A DNA stretch of 64,000 bases from Agromyces tardus (GCF_003710805.1 NZ_RHHB01000001.1:248001-312000), one strand, 5' to 3'; positions 15,325 to 23,496 are shown, numbered from the stretch's first letter. Notes: a model not told the origin generated them from the letters alone. Numbers and translations: made by a program.

Positions 15325-16212
15325 ATGGTGCCTCCCGATTCCTCGAGCGAGCGGATGCCGCGGGCCGACGTCGCCTCGCTCCGCATTCCGCGGCCCGACG
15401 GCGCGGTGATCGCGGCCGAGCTCATCGGCCCGCCGCGGCATCCGCTCGTGCTGCTCGTGGCCGGCAGCGGGACGTCGATGGATTGGTGGCGGCCGGAGTT
15501 CTGCGACCTGCTCGTCGATCGCGGCCTGCGGGTGGCGCGCTACGACCAGCGCGGTATGGGGCAGACGACGCTCGGGCCGCCGGGTGCGCGGCGCGACGGG
15601 CTGGCGGTCGCGGTCGGCGATGCCATCGCGGTGCTCGATGCTGCCGGCGCACGCGACGCGCACTGGGTCGGGTTCTCGAGCGGCGGATGGGTGTGCCAGA
15701 ACGCCGCGCTCGACCACGCCGAACGGGTGCGGGCGCTGACGCTCGTGTCGACGAATCCGACCATGTTCGATGCCGATGCCGACCTGCCCGGTGCGGCGGC
15801 TCGCCTTCGTGCGGCGTGGGCGAATCCGCGTCCCGACCCCGACTGGAGCGACCCCGCCGCCGTGGTCGAGTATCACGTCGACATCGACCGGCACTACGCG
15901 GGCCACGAGTTCGACGAGGCGCACGACCGCGCGATCTGGAGCGACACGGTGCGCCGGTCGCCGGGCATGCATCGCGACGAGGAGGGAACGGTCGAGTTCG
16001 AGGATGCTCCGCGCTGGCGCGAGCGGCTCGGCGAGATCCGCGTGCCGACGACCGTGGTGCACGGCACCGCCGACCCGATGTTCCCGATCCCCAATGGCGA
16101 GGCGCTCGCGCGCGACATCGCCGGCGCCCGGTTCGTGCCCGTGCCCGGTGGCGGGCACGAACTGCCGCCGAAGGCGTGGTCGTTCGTGGTGGAGGCGGTT
16201 GCCGGCGCGTAG
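15325..16212 (+). CDS. Alpha/beta hydrolase
   Basis: About 295 aa. The core reads 'LVLLVAGSGTSMDWWRPEFCDLLVDRGLRVARYDQRGMGQT' near 40-80 (oxyanion and cap entry), nucleophile elbow GFSSGG near 116-121, 'VVHGTADPMFPIPNGEALA' near 245-262 (Asp) and 'GGGHELPPKAW' near 276-286 (His). It is a cytoplasmic esterase or haloperoxidase-like hydrolase of unknown substrate. The ATG at 15325 is preferred to one at 15289 because coding-like codon use begins there; the ribosome site is weak. It converges with the PadR gene. Confidence 0.88.
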   Translation: MVPPDSSSERMPRADVASLRIPRPDGAVIAAELIGPPRHPLVLLVAGSGTSMDWWRPEFCDLLVDRGLRVARYDQRGMGQTTLGPPGARRDGLAVAVGDAIAVLDAAGARDAHWVGFSSGGWVCQNAALDHAERVRALTLVSTNPTMFDADADLPGAAARLRAAWANPRPDPDWSDPAAVVEYHVDIDRHYAGHEFDEAHDRAIWSDTVRRSPGMHRDEEGTVEFEDAPRWRERLGEIRVPTTVVHGTADPMFPIPNGEALARDIAGARFVPVPGGGHELPPKAWSFVVEAVAGA

Positions 16213-16330
16213 CGGCTCGAAGTGCGCGCAGGCGCGCTGCACGACAGTTCGGCGGTTCGGATGCCCGCGACCGGCGCAGACCGGACGATGTATCGCCCGG
16301 CGAACCGCATGGTCCGCCGGGCGCGCTACG

Positions 16331-16927
16331 TCAGTCCCGGGCGAGGATCGAGTAGAGACGACGGCGCGCCTCGTCGAGGATGTCGACCGCTTCCGTGATC
16401 TGCTCGGGCGTGCCGGTTCGGCCGACCTGCGCGGCCGCCTGGGCGAGCTCCATGCCGGCCTTCGCGAGGGGCCCGGCGCTGCCGAAGTCGCGGCGTCCCC
16501 CACTCCCGCTGCTGCTGCTGGTGGTGGTGCCGCCGGTCGGCCACGGTGCCCGGTCAGCGGATGCCGCGGCCTCGGCCCGTCCCATCTCGGTCAGCGAATA
16601 CGTCTTGCGCCCGTTCGATTCCTCGGCGCTCACCAGGCCCTCGTCGGCGAGGAGCTGGAGCGTGGGGTACACCGAGCCCGCGCTCGGCTTCCATACGCCG
16701 CCGCTGCGCTCGGAGATCTCGCTGATGATCTGGTAGCCGTGCATCGGCTTCTCGGCGAGCAGCGCGAGCACCGCCGCACGTACGTCGCCGCGGCCCATGC
16801 GCGGCGCGACCTTCTGCTCGAACATCCCGCGGAGCTGCTCCATGGCCTCCCAGAACCCCTGCCCCGGGTTGCCCTTGCCCCAATTGCTCGAGCCGCTGCC
16901 GAAGCCGCCGCTATACGAATCGCTCAT
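16331..16927 (-). CDS. PadR-family transcriptional regulator
   Basis: About 198 aa. The PadR winged helix runs from about 48 to 112 ('RAAVLALLAEKPMHGYQIISEISERSGGVWKPSAGSVYPTLQLLADEGLVSAEESNGRKTYSLTEMGRAE'), with a Vir-family C-terminal helix near 150-198. The N terminus is Gly/Ser-rich with FWEAMEQLRGMF, typical of actinobacterial PadR repressors of transporter genes. A Thr/Ser/Gly linker lies near 130-143. AGGAGG precedes the ATG at 16927, and a doubled GATATATC site lies 40 bases upstream, implying autoregulation. No target gene is adjacent. Confidence 0.93.
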   Translation of the reverse strand: MSDSYSGGFGSGSSNWGKGNPGQGFWEAMEQLRGMFEQKVAPRMGRGDVRAAVLALLAEKPMHGYQIISEISERSGGVWKPSAGSVYPTLQLLADEGLVSAEESNGRKTYSLTEMGRAEAAASADRAPWPTGGTTTSSSSGSGGRRDFGSAGPLAKAGMELAQAAAQVGRTGTPEQITEAVDILDEARRRLYSILARD

Positions 16928-16965
16928 GATGACCTCCTGTGACCGGGGCCCTGATCGGGTCTCTT

Positions 16966-16986
16966 CGATATATCAACGATATATCG
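16966..16986. promoter_or_regulatory. Probable PadR operator
   Basis: Two copies of the self-complementary octamer GATATATC are separated by AAC and flanked by C and G, making a 21-base dyad upstream of the PadR gene start at 16927. Each octamer is also a half-site pair, so one or two dimers could bind. AT-rich dyads of this kind are typical PadR targets. It probably overlaps the PadR gene's own promoter. Confidence 0.75.
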
Positions 16987-17056
16987 CCCAGCTGTCGCGC
17001 TGGTCGTGAATTGTCTGGGAACCTCGAGAGCAGAACGCTGGGTTGCAGCGGGTCGG

Positions 17057-17512
17057 CTACGCGGTGCGGGTCAGTCGTTCGACCAGGATCACCGCACGCG
17101 ACAGTTGCACGCTGCGCGCCTGGCCAGCTGCGAAGCGCACGAGTCCGAACGGCGCCCGAAGATCGAGCTCGTCGACGACGTGCGAGCCGGCGCCGTCGGC
17201 GGTGATGTCGTAGCGGTAGCGCATGCGCACACAGCCGGGGCTGCGCACGTCACCGCCGACTGTCAGCTTGGCCGGGTCGCCGTCATCGCGGCGCAGTGTC
17301 ACCCGGATGCGGTTGTCGAGGTGACGCCCGAACGGCAACGGGAATCGCTCGACCGCGGTGTAGTGCGTGGTGCCAGCGGCGTCGGCGATGTCGCGCACCT
17401 CGACGACGAGCGGCGACAGGCCCACGTAGTTGCGGGGGTCGGCGAGGTGGCCGGCGATGATGTCAGGCTCGAGGGGTAGGTCGAACTCGTGGCGGATGAT
17501 TCGGCGGGGCAT
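17057..17512 (-). CDS. DUF2505 / SRPBCC-type protein
   Basis: About 151 aa. The start 'RIIRHEFDLPLEPDIIAGHLADPRNYVGLSPLVVEVRDI' followed by alternating strands ('THYTAVERFPLPFGRHLDNRIRVTLRRDD', 'VRMRYRYDITADGAGSHVVDELDLRAPFGLVRFAAG') fits the START-like/SRPBCC helix-grip fold, which binds lipids or other hydrophobic ligands. The ATG at 17512 matches the beginning of the fold; an upstream Met at 17533 is less likely. It stands alone. Confidence 0.75.
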   Translation of the reverse strand: MPRRIIRHEFDLPLEPDIIAGHLADPRNYVGLSPLVVEVRDIADAAGTTHYTAVERFPLPFGRHLDNRIRVTLRRDDGDPAKLTVGGDVRSPGCVRMRYRYDITADGAGSHVVDELDLRAPFGLVRFAAGQARSVQLSRAVILVERLTRTA

Positions 17513-17617
17513 GCGGTCCTCTCGTGGCACCACCGTAGTGGGGTTGGGCCGAGGGCCGAGCGGATGCCGCGTCGGAGCTCGAGTTCCAGGCGAGCCGGGC
17601 CGCGAAGCACCGCGATG

Positions 17618-18412
17618 CTAGAGCTCAGCGGTGAGCCCGCCGTCGATGATGACGTCCGCGCCAGTGATGTTGCCCGCGACGCGGTCGCTCGCGAGGAAGG
17701 CGACGAGCGCGGCGACCTCCTCGGGCGTCGTGAACCGGCCGGTGACCATGGATGCCTCGGCACCCGCGACCACGTCAGCCCGCGAAGCGCCCGCCCCGGC
17801 CGCGGAGGAGACTGTCGCCGCCACTCCTCCGTCGCCGAGCCACAGTTCGGTCGCCACGGGACCCGGGCTCACGGTGTTGACCCGGATGCCGTCTCGACCG
17901 ACCTCCTTCGACAGCGACTTCGAGAAGTTCACGAGCGCAGCCTTCGCGGCGCTGTAGTCGATAACGACCGGATCCGGGAGCTTCGCGTTGACCGATGCGA
18001 CGGTCACGACGGCGCCGCGGCGGGCCGCTCGCATCGGCACGAGGGCGGCTCGTGTCATCCGGATCGCGGTCAGCGCGTCCAGCTGGAACGTGCCGATCCA
18101 TTCCTCGTCGCTGACGGAGGCGAAACCGCCCGTGCGTGGACGCACCCCGCCCACGTTGTTCACCAGGATGTCGAGTGTCCCGAGCGTTGCCGCCTGCCCG
18201 ACGAGCGTTTCGGCGACGGCCGGATCGGTGAGGTCGGCGGCCACCGGCATCACCGCCTCGCTCTCCGCGAGCTGCAGCAGCGCCGGCGTGAGCGTGCGGG
18301 ATGCCGCGAGCACGCGTGCGCCCTCGGCCACGAGCGTCGAGGTCACGGCGAGCCCGATCCCACGTCCGGCGCCCGTGACGATCGCGACCGCGCCGTCCAG
18401 CGCGAGGTCCAC
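17618..18412 (-). CDS. Short-chain dehydrogenase/reductase
   Basis: About 264 aa with the classical SDR set: cofactor loop GAGRGIG near 15-21, NNVGG near 88, catalytic Ser in 'VTVASVNAKL' and YSAAK near 155-159, then 'VNTVSPGPVATEL'. The C terminus 'GNITGADVIIDGGLTAEL' is canonical. The N-terminal Arg of TGAGRGIG hints at NADP. It starts with GTG one base after the stop of the hydrolase gene (18414), so both are in one operon that diverges from the LysR gene. Confidence 0.93.
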   Translation of the reverse strand: MDLALDGAVAIVTGAGRGIGLAVTSTLVAEGARVLAASRTLTPALLQLAESEAVMPVAADLTDPAVAETLVGQAATLGTLDILVNNVGGVRPRTGGFASVSDEEWIGTFQLDALTAIRMTRAALVPMRAARRGAVVTVASVNAKLPDPVVIDYSAAKAALVNFSKSLSKEVGRDGIRVNTVSPGPVATELWLGDGGVAATVSSAAGAGASRADVVAGAEASMVTGRFTTPEEVAALVAFLASDRVAGNITGADVIIDGGLTAEL

Positions 18413-18413
18413 G

Positions 18414-19211
18414 TCAGAGCCCCTGAGCCGTGAGCCACGCGAGCACGGCGTCGGCGACCTCGCCCCACCCGCCGTCGATCGTGAGCGAATGCCCGCGTCC
18501 CTCGAACTGCTCGAGCTCGTTGACCGTCATCGCATCCCGGTACTGCTTCAGCGTCGACCGCGTGACGACATCGGGGACGGTGTGGTCGGCGGTGCCGGAG
18601 ATGAGCAGCAGCGGACCACGCGGATGGCGCTGGGTGTCGACCGCGGCAGGCGAGTGCATCTGGAAGTTCGCCGCGGCCGCTTGGAACAGCGGACGGGCCG
18701 GCGAGGGGATCGTCCACCGCTCGTACAGCGCATCCGATTCCTCCTCGCTGACCGCGTTGCCGAACCCGTAGCGGAACTGCGGCTTCGTGAGCGACACCGC
18801 CTTGTGCAGGTTGGCGGGGTTGCCGAGCGCGGGGAAGCCCGACCGCAACTGTGAGAGCGGCAGCGGCAGCACGCCCTTGATCTGGGCGGGATCGATCGCG
18901 ACGGCGCCCGCGCCGACGCCCTCGCCGAGGAGCTTCTCCGCGATGAGGCCGCCGAACGAGTGCCCGATGAGGATCGTCTCGTCGCCGAGTCGGTTCGCGA
19001 CCTCTGCGAAGTGTGCGGCCGCTTCGTCGATGCCGATGTCGGCCACCGCATCCGGATTCGCGCGTGCACCCTCGACGGTCTCGGCCTCATTCGGCCAACC
19101 CGGAGCGACGGGGTCGTAGCCCGCTGCGCGGAACTTCTCGATCCACGGCTCCCAACTCGTGGCGTGCAGCCACAGGCCGTGGATGAAGACGACGGGACGG
19201 TTCTCGGCCAT
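18414..19211 (-). CDS. Alpha/beta hydrolase
   Basis: About 265 aa. 'VVFIHGLWLHATSWEPWIEKFRAAGYDPVAPGWPNEAETVEGAR' (near 6-52) is the HG-oxyanion start; the nucleophile elbow is IGHSFGGLIAEKLL near 84-97; 'LLISGTADHTVPDVVTRSTLKQY' near 205 gives the Asp and 'FEGRGHSLTIDGGWGEVADAVLAWL' near 240 the His. The 'GWPNEAETVEG' wording is typical of actinobacterial hydrolases paired with SDRs. It is first in the operon with the SDR and faces the LysR gene across a 141-base gap that holds a dyad. Confidence 0.92.
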   Translation of the reverse strand: MAENRPVVFIHGLWLHATSWEPWIEKFRAAGYDPVAPGWPNEAETVEGARANPDAVADIGIDEAAAHFAEVANRLGDETILIGHSFGGLIAEKLLGEGVGAGAVAIDPAQIKGVLPLPLSQLRSGFPALGNPANLHKAVSLTKPQFRYGFGNAVSEEESDALYERWTIPSPARPLFQAAAANFQMHSPAAVDTQRHPRGPLLLISGTADHTVPDVVTRSTLKQYRDAMTVNELEQFEGRGHSLTIDGGWGEVADAVLAWLTAQGL

Positions 19212-19288
19212 GTCCAGGCTCCTTGCGCTCGGGGGATGAGATCAGCACACACCCGCCGCACCCCTCTCGTCCAAGACCGATCGGACGC

Positions 19289-19305
19289 AGATCGATAACC
19301 GATCT
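19289..19305. promoter_or_regulatory. Probable LysR binding dyad
   Basis: AGATCG-ATAAC-CGATCT, six-base arms with a five-base spacer, lies between the divergent LysR gene (start 19353) and hydrolase/SDR operon (start 19211). The arms contain ATC-N7-GAT, close to the dyad form expected of LysR recognition sites. A further GATCGGA word nearby (19279-19285) could be the activation half-site. Confidence 0.6.
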
Positions 19306-19352
19306 TGCATGGATCGCCGCAGACGGGCACGCTTCGAGGGGGAGGAGGGCGG

Positions 19353-20291
19353 ATGGACCTCGATCTGCGGTCGGTGCGCTACTTCGTCGCGGTGGCCGAG
19401 GAACTGCACTTCGGACGCGCCGCCGCGAAGCTGCACATCAGCCAGCCCGCGCTCTCGAAGCAGATCCGCCGTCTCGAGTCCGACCTCGGCTTCCGGCTCT
19501 TCGCACGCGACAGCCGGCACGTCGCGCTCACCGCCGAGGGCGTGCGATTCCTGCGCGATGCGCGGGTGCTGCTCGCGCAGGCGGTGCGGATGACGCGTCC
19601 AGACGATCCCGGCATCCGCATCGCGCACATCTTCGACCTCGACGCGAGCCGCATCATCGCCGATGCCTTCTCGGATCGGTTCCCCACGGTCCCGGTGATC
19701 GCGAGTTCGATGGACAGTCAGCACCAGTTCGACGCGCTGCTCAACGGGTTGCTCGACGTCGCGATCATCCGCGTCACCCCCGCCATGACCGCCGACCATC
19801 CGGGCGGCTGGAAGCACCGGCTGCTGCGCCTCGAGCCGTTCTGGCTCGTCGGCCGACCCGGCGATCCGCCGGCCGAGGCGGTGTCCCTCTACGACCGCCC
19901 GCTGGAGGTCTTCGGGGATCCGACGGGGTCCGCCCTCTTCAACGTCCACGGCCAGTACCTCGCCGCCCTCGAGCACCGTCTCAGCACGTCGTTCCGCTGG
20001 CTCGGCAACCCGGGGACGTTCACCCAGTGCCTGGCCAGGATGCGACGGTCCACGGATGCCGCGTACCTCCTCGAGTTCGAGTCGTATGCGCTCCGCTACC
20101 GCCAGAAGGGGATGCCGATCCACCGCCCCGAAGAGCTGCAGCCGCTGTATCCGTGGTCGATCGCGTGGCGCGACGAGCCGCTCAGCCCGGCGGTCGGCGG
20201 GTTCCTCGAGGCGGCCGCCGAGCAATCCGCCGAACGGGAGTGGCTCTACCCGGAGGCCGTCGGCCCGGCGTGGCAGCCCGACGGGGCGTGA
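19353..20291 (+). CDS. LysR-family transcriptional regulator
   Basis: About 312 aa. Residues 1-60 carry the LysR helix-turn-helix 'YFVAVAEELHFGRAAAKLHISQPALSKQIRRLESDLGFRLFARDSRHVALTAEG'; residues about 90-290 form a two-lobed effector domain. GGAGGAGGG precedes the ATG at 19353. Its divergent placement to the hydrolase/SDR pair, with a shared dyad, suggests it activates or represses that pair in response to a substrate or product. The inducer is unknown. Confidence 0.93.
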   Translation: MDLDLRSVRYFVAVAEELHFGRAAAKLHISQPALSKQIRRLESDLGFRLFARDSRHVALTAEGVRFLRDARVLLAQAVRMTRPDDPGIRIAHIFDLDASRIIADAFSDRFPTVPVIASSMDSQHQFDALLNGLLDVAIIRVTPAMTADHPGGWKHRLLRLEPFWLVGRPGDPPAEAVSLYDRPLEVFGDPTGSALFNVHGQYLAALEHRLSTSFRWLGNPGTFTQCLARMRRSTDAAYLLEFESYALRYRQKGMPIHRPEELQPLYPWSIAWRDEPLSPAVGGFLEAAAEQSAEREWLYPEAVGPAWQPDGA

Positions 20292-20340
20292 CCACGTCGA
20301 ACTCGACCGGCGATCACAGCGAGCCGGTCTGCCGAGGGGT

Positions 20341-20490
20341 GCTGCCGATCCGCAGGTCCCTCCAGCCGAACCCGCCGGGCTCGGGCAACGCGCTGCGGAT
20401 CTGCTCGGCCGTGAACCTTCGCCGCGGCCGAAGGTCGTCGGGCGCGGATGCCGCGGGCGGCGCGGCATCCGTCGCGCCCTCTGCCAGCAT
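20341..20490 (-). pseudogene. 3'-end remnant of an SDR-like gene, copy 1
   Basis: Read on the minus strand this gives 'MLAEGATDAAPPAAS' followed by 'FTAEQIRSALPEPGGFGW' and RDLR, the C-terminal tail of a longer protein; the tail wording is familiar from NAD-dependent epimerase/SDR-like proteins of this bacterial group. The 140 bases 20351-20490 align without gaps to 21741-21880 with 13 differences (about 91 percent). Nothing of the upstream domain is present: at 20491 the match ends and the AT-rich promoter of the HTH/nucleotidyltransferase pair begins. Confidence 0.75.
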
Positions 20491-20555
20491 CCGCGCCGTT
20501 CGACAGTCGCTAAACATTGTATGATTACTATTACCGAATCCTAAGGGAGCACGCC

Positions 20556-21134
20556 ATGGCCGACATCGCAACGCTCGTGCGTTCGGCTCGTCGCAGCCGG
20601 GGACTGACGCAGCGTGAACTCTCCGCGCGTTCACGCTTGGCTCAGCCGCGCATCGCGCTCACCGAGAAGCGCCGTGAAGACCCTCGGTTCGGCACAGCGA
20701 TCCGGCTTCTTGCGGGGGCAGGTCATCGGCTCTATGCGGCACCCACGACGCGAGACGATGTCGCGACGATCGCTGCCGACATCCGGTATGCGGTGCAGGC
20801 CGATGACGCGCAGCTCGCGCTTCGGCACCTCATTCAGATGAATGACAACCTGGTCGCCGAGCGCGGTCTCCTGCGAGGCATCCTTGCCGTCACCGAACCC
20901 GAGTCGACCGGCTCGAAGACGTGGGATGCCGCGATCGCCGCGCTGGTCGCCTACCGCCTCAATCAAGACGGGGTCCCCCTCCCCGAGTGGGCGAACGAGG
21001 AGTCTCGAGTGCTGAAGCGCGCGCGACCGCTGCGAGTCGACCCCGCCGATGCGGTGCCGTCGCCGGCGGATGTCCCTCAAGAATTCCTTGACCGGGGCGT
21101 CCTGTTGTGGCGCGACACGTTGGAGAGCGTGTGA
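20556..21134 (+). CDS. HTH protein, putative antitoxin of an AbiE-like pair
   Basis: About 192 aa. Residues 4-60 form an XRE-like helix-turn-helix (LVRSARRSRGLTQRELSARSRLAQPRIALTEKRREDPRFGTAIRLL), followed by a helical domain with no recognised family. The gene overlaps the next by four bases (GTGA). The layout of a DNA-binding protein translationally coupled to a TxDID nucleotidyltransferase is that of type IV toxin-antitoxin/abortive infection systems of the AbiE class. A -10-like TATGAT at 20520-20525 lies in an unusually AT-rich 30-base leader. GGGAG precedes the ATG at 20556. Confidence 0.8.
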   Translation: MADIATLVRSARRSRGLTQRELSARSRLAQPRIALTEKRREDPRFGTAIRLLAGAGHRLYAAPTTRDDVATIAADIRYAVQADDAQLALRHLIQMNDNLVAERGLLRGILAVTEPESTGSKTWDAAIAALVAYRLNQDGVPLPEWANEESRVLKRARPLRVDPADAVPSPADVPQEFLDRGVLLWRDTLESV

Positions 21135-21703
21135 CACTCTTCACACGCGACCACCTCATCGGCGGGTTGCGTGACCTCGTCCATGAGCTTCAGCGGGCGG
21201 GGCATCCGACCGGCCTGCGAATCATCGGCGGAGGTGCGCTCGCCCTTCGACACTACGACCGCCGAACGACGGCCGACATCGACGCGCTCCGTGTGAATCC
21301 AGGCGACGAGGCGACCGTCACTCGGATCGTCGAGCGCATCGCTGCTGCGCGCGGCTGGCAGAACGATTGGTTCAACTTCGAACCTGCGAATCTCGCGCCG
21401 GAGTACGGACGGCCGGTGCGCTGGGAGTCCATCCACGACGACGGACTCGTGACGATCGAGGTGGCGCCAGCCGACGCACTGCTGGCGATGAAACTGCGGG
21501 CGAACCGCCCCGGGCGCGACACCGACGACATCCGAAAGCTCCTCGCGATCTGCGGCATCGAAACGGTCGAAGCCGCTGACACACTGTTCGGAGAGTTCTA
21601 TCCCGGCGATTCACTCAGCGAACGCGCATGGGGAATGGTCGAGCGGATCCTTGCCGCGGGGCGAATCGAACAGCCCAACCCGCCCGCACCGATCGAGATC
21701 TGA
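21131..21703 (+). CDS. Nucleotidyltransferase-fold protein, AbiEii/DUF6036-like putative toxin
   Basis: About 190 aa. 'LRIIGGGALALRHYDRRTTADIDALRV' (near 28-54) holds the GG and T-x-D-I-D signature of minimal nucleotidyltransferases, with a further acidic strand 'VTIEVAPADALLAMKLRANRPGRDTDDIRKLLAICGI' near 120-155 that matches the K-x-R-x(n)-D-x-x-D segment of AbiEii/DUF6036 relatives. In AbiE, the NTase transfers nucleotides to a target and the HTH partner silences the pair. Activity here is inferred. It starts with GTG overlapping the upstream stop. Confidence 0.8.
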   Translation: MTLFTRDHLIGGLRDLVHELQRAGHPTGLRIIGGGALALRHYDRRTTADIDALRVNPGDEATVTRIVERIAAARGWQNDWFNFEPANLAPEYGRPVRWESIHDDGLVTIEVAPADALLAMKLRANRPGRDTDDIRKLLAICGIETVEAADTLFGEFYPGDSLSERAWGMVERILAAGRIEQPNPPAPIEI

Positions 21704-21727
21704 CTCACCGTTCGTGCGGGTGGGCGC

Positions 21728-21997
21728 TCACCTGCTGACCCGCAGGTCCTTCCACCCGAACCCGCCGGGCTCGGGCAGCGCGCTGCGGATCTGCTCTGCC
21801 GTGAACCTGCGCTGAGGCAGCAGGTCGTCGGGCACGGATGCCGCGGGCGGCGCGGCATCCGTCACGCCCTCGGCGAGCATGCGCACCTGGGCTTTCGCGA
21901 CGAGCGGCACCTTCATGGTCCACTCGGTCACCTGCGCGAGCGCGTACTGCGCCCACACCGGCCACGGCGCGACGACCACGTGACGCGCGATGCTCGA
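21728..21997 (-). pseudogene. 3'-end remnant of an SDR-like gene, copy 2
   Basis: The minus strand encodes about 85-90 residues: 'VVVAPWPVWAQYALAQ', 'MLAEGVTDAAPPAASVPDD', 'FTAEQIRSALPEPGGFGW' and KDLRVSR-stop at 21728. The reading frame continues upstream through 'VLSSIARH' to about 21997 and meets an in-frame stop near 22025, with no start or Rossmann domain. It is longer than copy 1 and, at 21854-21886, shares 33 identical bases with the third remnant at 31094. I treat it as a decayed gene end, not a functional small gene. Confidence 0.7.
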
Positions 21998-22006
21998 CAG
22001 AACTGC

Positions 22007-22036
22007 TTGACATGCTTGGCTAACGAATTAGACTAA
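22007..22036 (+). promoter_or_regulatory. Promoter of the beta-glucoside operon with overlapping ROK-type dyads
   Basis: A perfect -35 TTGACA (22007-22012) is followed after 16 bases by TAGACT (22029-22034). Two interlocked palindromes cover the spacer end and the -10 box: CTAA-CGAA-TTAG (22020-22031) and TTAG-A-CTAA (22028-22036). Sites with TTAG/CTAA arms resemble those bound by XylR-type ROK repressors, and the last gene of the operon encodes a ROK protein, so this is a likely repression site. It lies 33 bases upstream of the first start codon. Confidence 0.75.
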
Positions 22037-22068
22037 AACGTGAGATAAGCCCGATCCCTGGAGTGTCA

Positions 22069-23496
22069 ATGCCGATCCCCTCGCCCCGCCAGCAGTCCCG
22101 TCTCGACGCGCAGCCCACCCTCGCCACCGATCGTCTCGCCATCCTCCCCGGTGACTTCCGGCTCGGCGTGTCGACCGCGGCGTACCAGATCGAGGGGGCG
22201 GCGAACGAAGGTGGCCGAGGTGCGAGCATCTGGGACACCTTCGCGCACACGCCCGGGCTCACCGCGAACGGCGACACCGGCGACGTCGCGTGCGACCACT
22301 ACCACCGGTGGCGCGACGACCTCGACCTCATGGCCGATCTCGGCATCCGCGACTACCGGTTGTCGGTGTCGTGGTCGCGGCTCCAGCCGAGCGGCACCGG
22401 CGCGCTCAATCCCGTGGCCGTGGCGTTCTACCGTTCGCTCCTCGGGGGACTGCGCGAACGCGGCATCCGACCGCTCGTCACGCTGTACCACTGGGACCTG
22501 CCGCAGCCGCTCGAAGACGCAGGCGGCTGGCCGGTGCGGGCGACGGCCGAACGCTTCGCGGACTACGCCGTGCGCACGATCGACGCGCTGGGCGACCTGG
22601 CCGACGACTGGATCACGCTGAACGAACCGTGGTGCTCGGCGATCCTCGGCTACCACGCCGGCGCCCATGCCCCGGGTCGACGAAACTGGGCCGATGCGAT
22701 CGCGGCCGCGCACCACCTCAACCTCGCGCACGGCCTCGCAGTGGCGGCGATCCGAGCCTCGCATCCGAGCGCCCGCGTCGGCATCGCGAACATCGTCACC
22801 GACATCCGCCCGCACTCCGACGCGGTCGACGACCTCGCCGCCGCAGCGCGGCTGGATGCCGCCAGCAACCGGGTCTTCCTCGACCCCGTCTACCTGGGCG
22901 ACTACTCCGAAGAGGTACGCAACGTGCTCGGGTCGGCAGGGCTCGACGCCGCGATCCGTGCAGGCGACCTCGAGGTGATCGCCGCGCGCACCGACTTCGC
23001 GGGCATCAACCACTACCAGCGGGTGATCGCCCGGCATGACGACGAGGGCGGCCCCCTTCGGGTGCGCGAGACGCCGGCCGAACCCGCGACCACCTCGTTC
23101 GGCTGGTCGGTCATCCCCGAGTCTCTGACCGCGGTGCTCACTCGCGTGGCCCGCGAGTTCACACCGCTGCCGATCCTCGTCACCGAGAACGGGGCGAGCT
23201 ACCACGACTATGTCGATCCCGATGGTGACGTCGTCGATCTCGAGCGCGTCGCGTACTTCCGCGGTTACCTCGCAGCGGTCGTCGATGCCGTCGAACAGGG
23301 CGCCGACGTGCGCGGATACTACGCGTGGTCCTTCCTCGACAACTTCGAGTGGGCCGAGGGATACGGCAAGCGGTTCGGCATGGTGTTCGTCGACTACGCC
23401 AGCCAGCGCCGCATCCCCAAGCTCAGCGCCCACTGGTACCAGCGCCTCATCGCCGAGCGGATGTCGCAGCTCGAGCCGATCGACGCGACGCGCTGA
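22069..23496 (+). CDS. Family 1 glycoside hydrolase (beta-glucosidase)
   Basis: About 475 aa, full length for GH1. It opens with 'FRLGVSTAAYQIEGAANEGGRGASIWDTFAHTPG'. The acid/base Glu is in TLNEPW near 186 and the nucleophile Glu in VTENGAS near 373; 'YAWSFLDNFEWAEGYGKRFGMVFVDY' near 420-445 holds the glucose-binding Trp and Glu. There is no signal peptide, so it hydrolyses imported beta-glucosides or cello-oligosaccharides in the cytoplasm. GGAG five bases upstream favours the ATG at 22069. It heads an operon with an ABC importer, a GH5 enzyme and a ROK regulator. Confidence 0.95.
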   Translation: MPIPSPRQQSRLDAQPTLATDRLAILPGDFRLGVSTAAYQIEGAANEGGRGASIWDTFAHTPGLTANGDTGDVACDHYHRWRDDLDLMADLGIRDYRLSVSWSRLQPSGTGALNPVAVAFYRSLLGGLRERGIRPLVTLYHWDLPQPLEDAGGWPVRATAERFADYAVRTIDALGDLADDWITLNEPWCSAILGYHAGAHAPGRRNWADAIAAAHHLNLAHGLAVAAIRASHPSARVGIANIVTDIRPHSDAVDDLAAAARLDAASNRVFLDPVYLGDYSEEVRNVLGSAGLDAAIRAGDLEVIAARTDFAGINHYQRVIARHDDEGGPLRVRETPAEPATTSFGWSVIPESLTAVLTRVAREFTPLPILVTENGASYHDYVDPDGDVVDLERVAYFRGYLAAVVDAVEQGADVRGYYAWSFLDNFEWAEGYGKRFGMVFVDYASQRRIPKLSAHWYQRLIAERMSQLEPIDATR

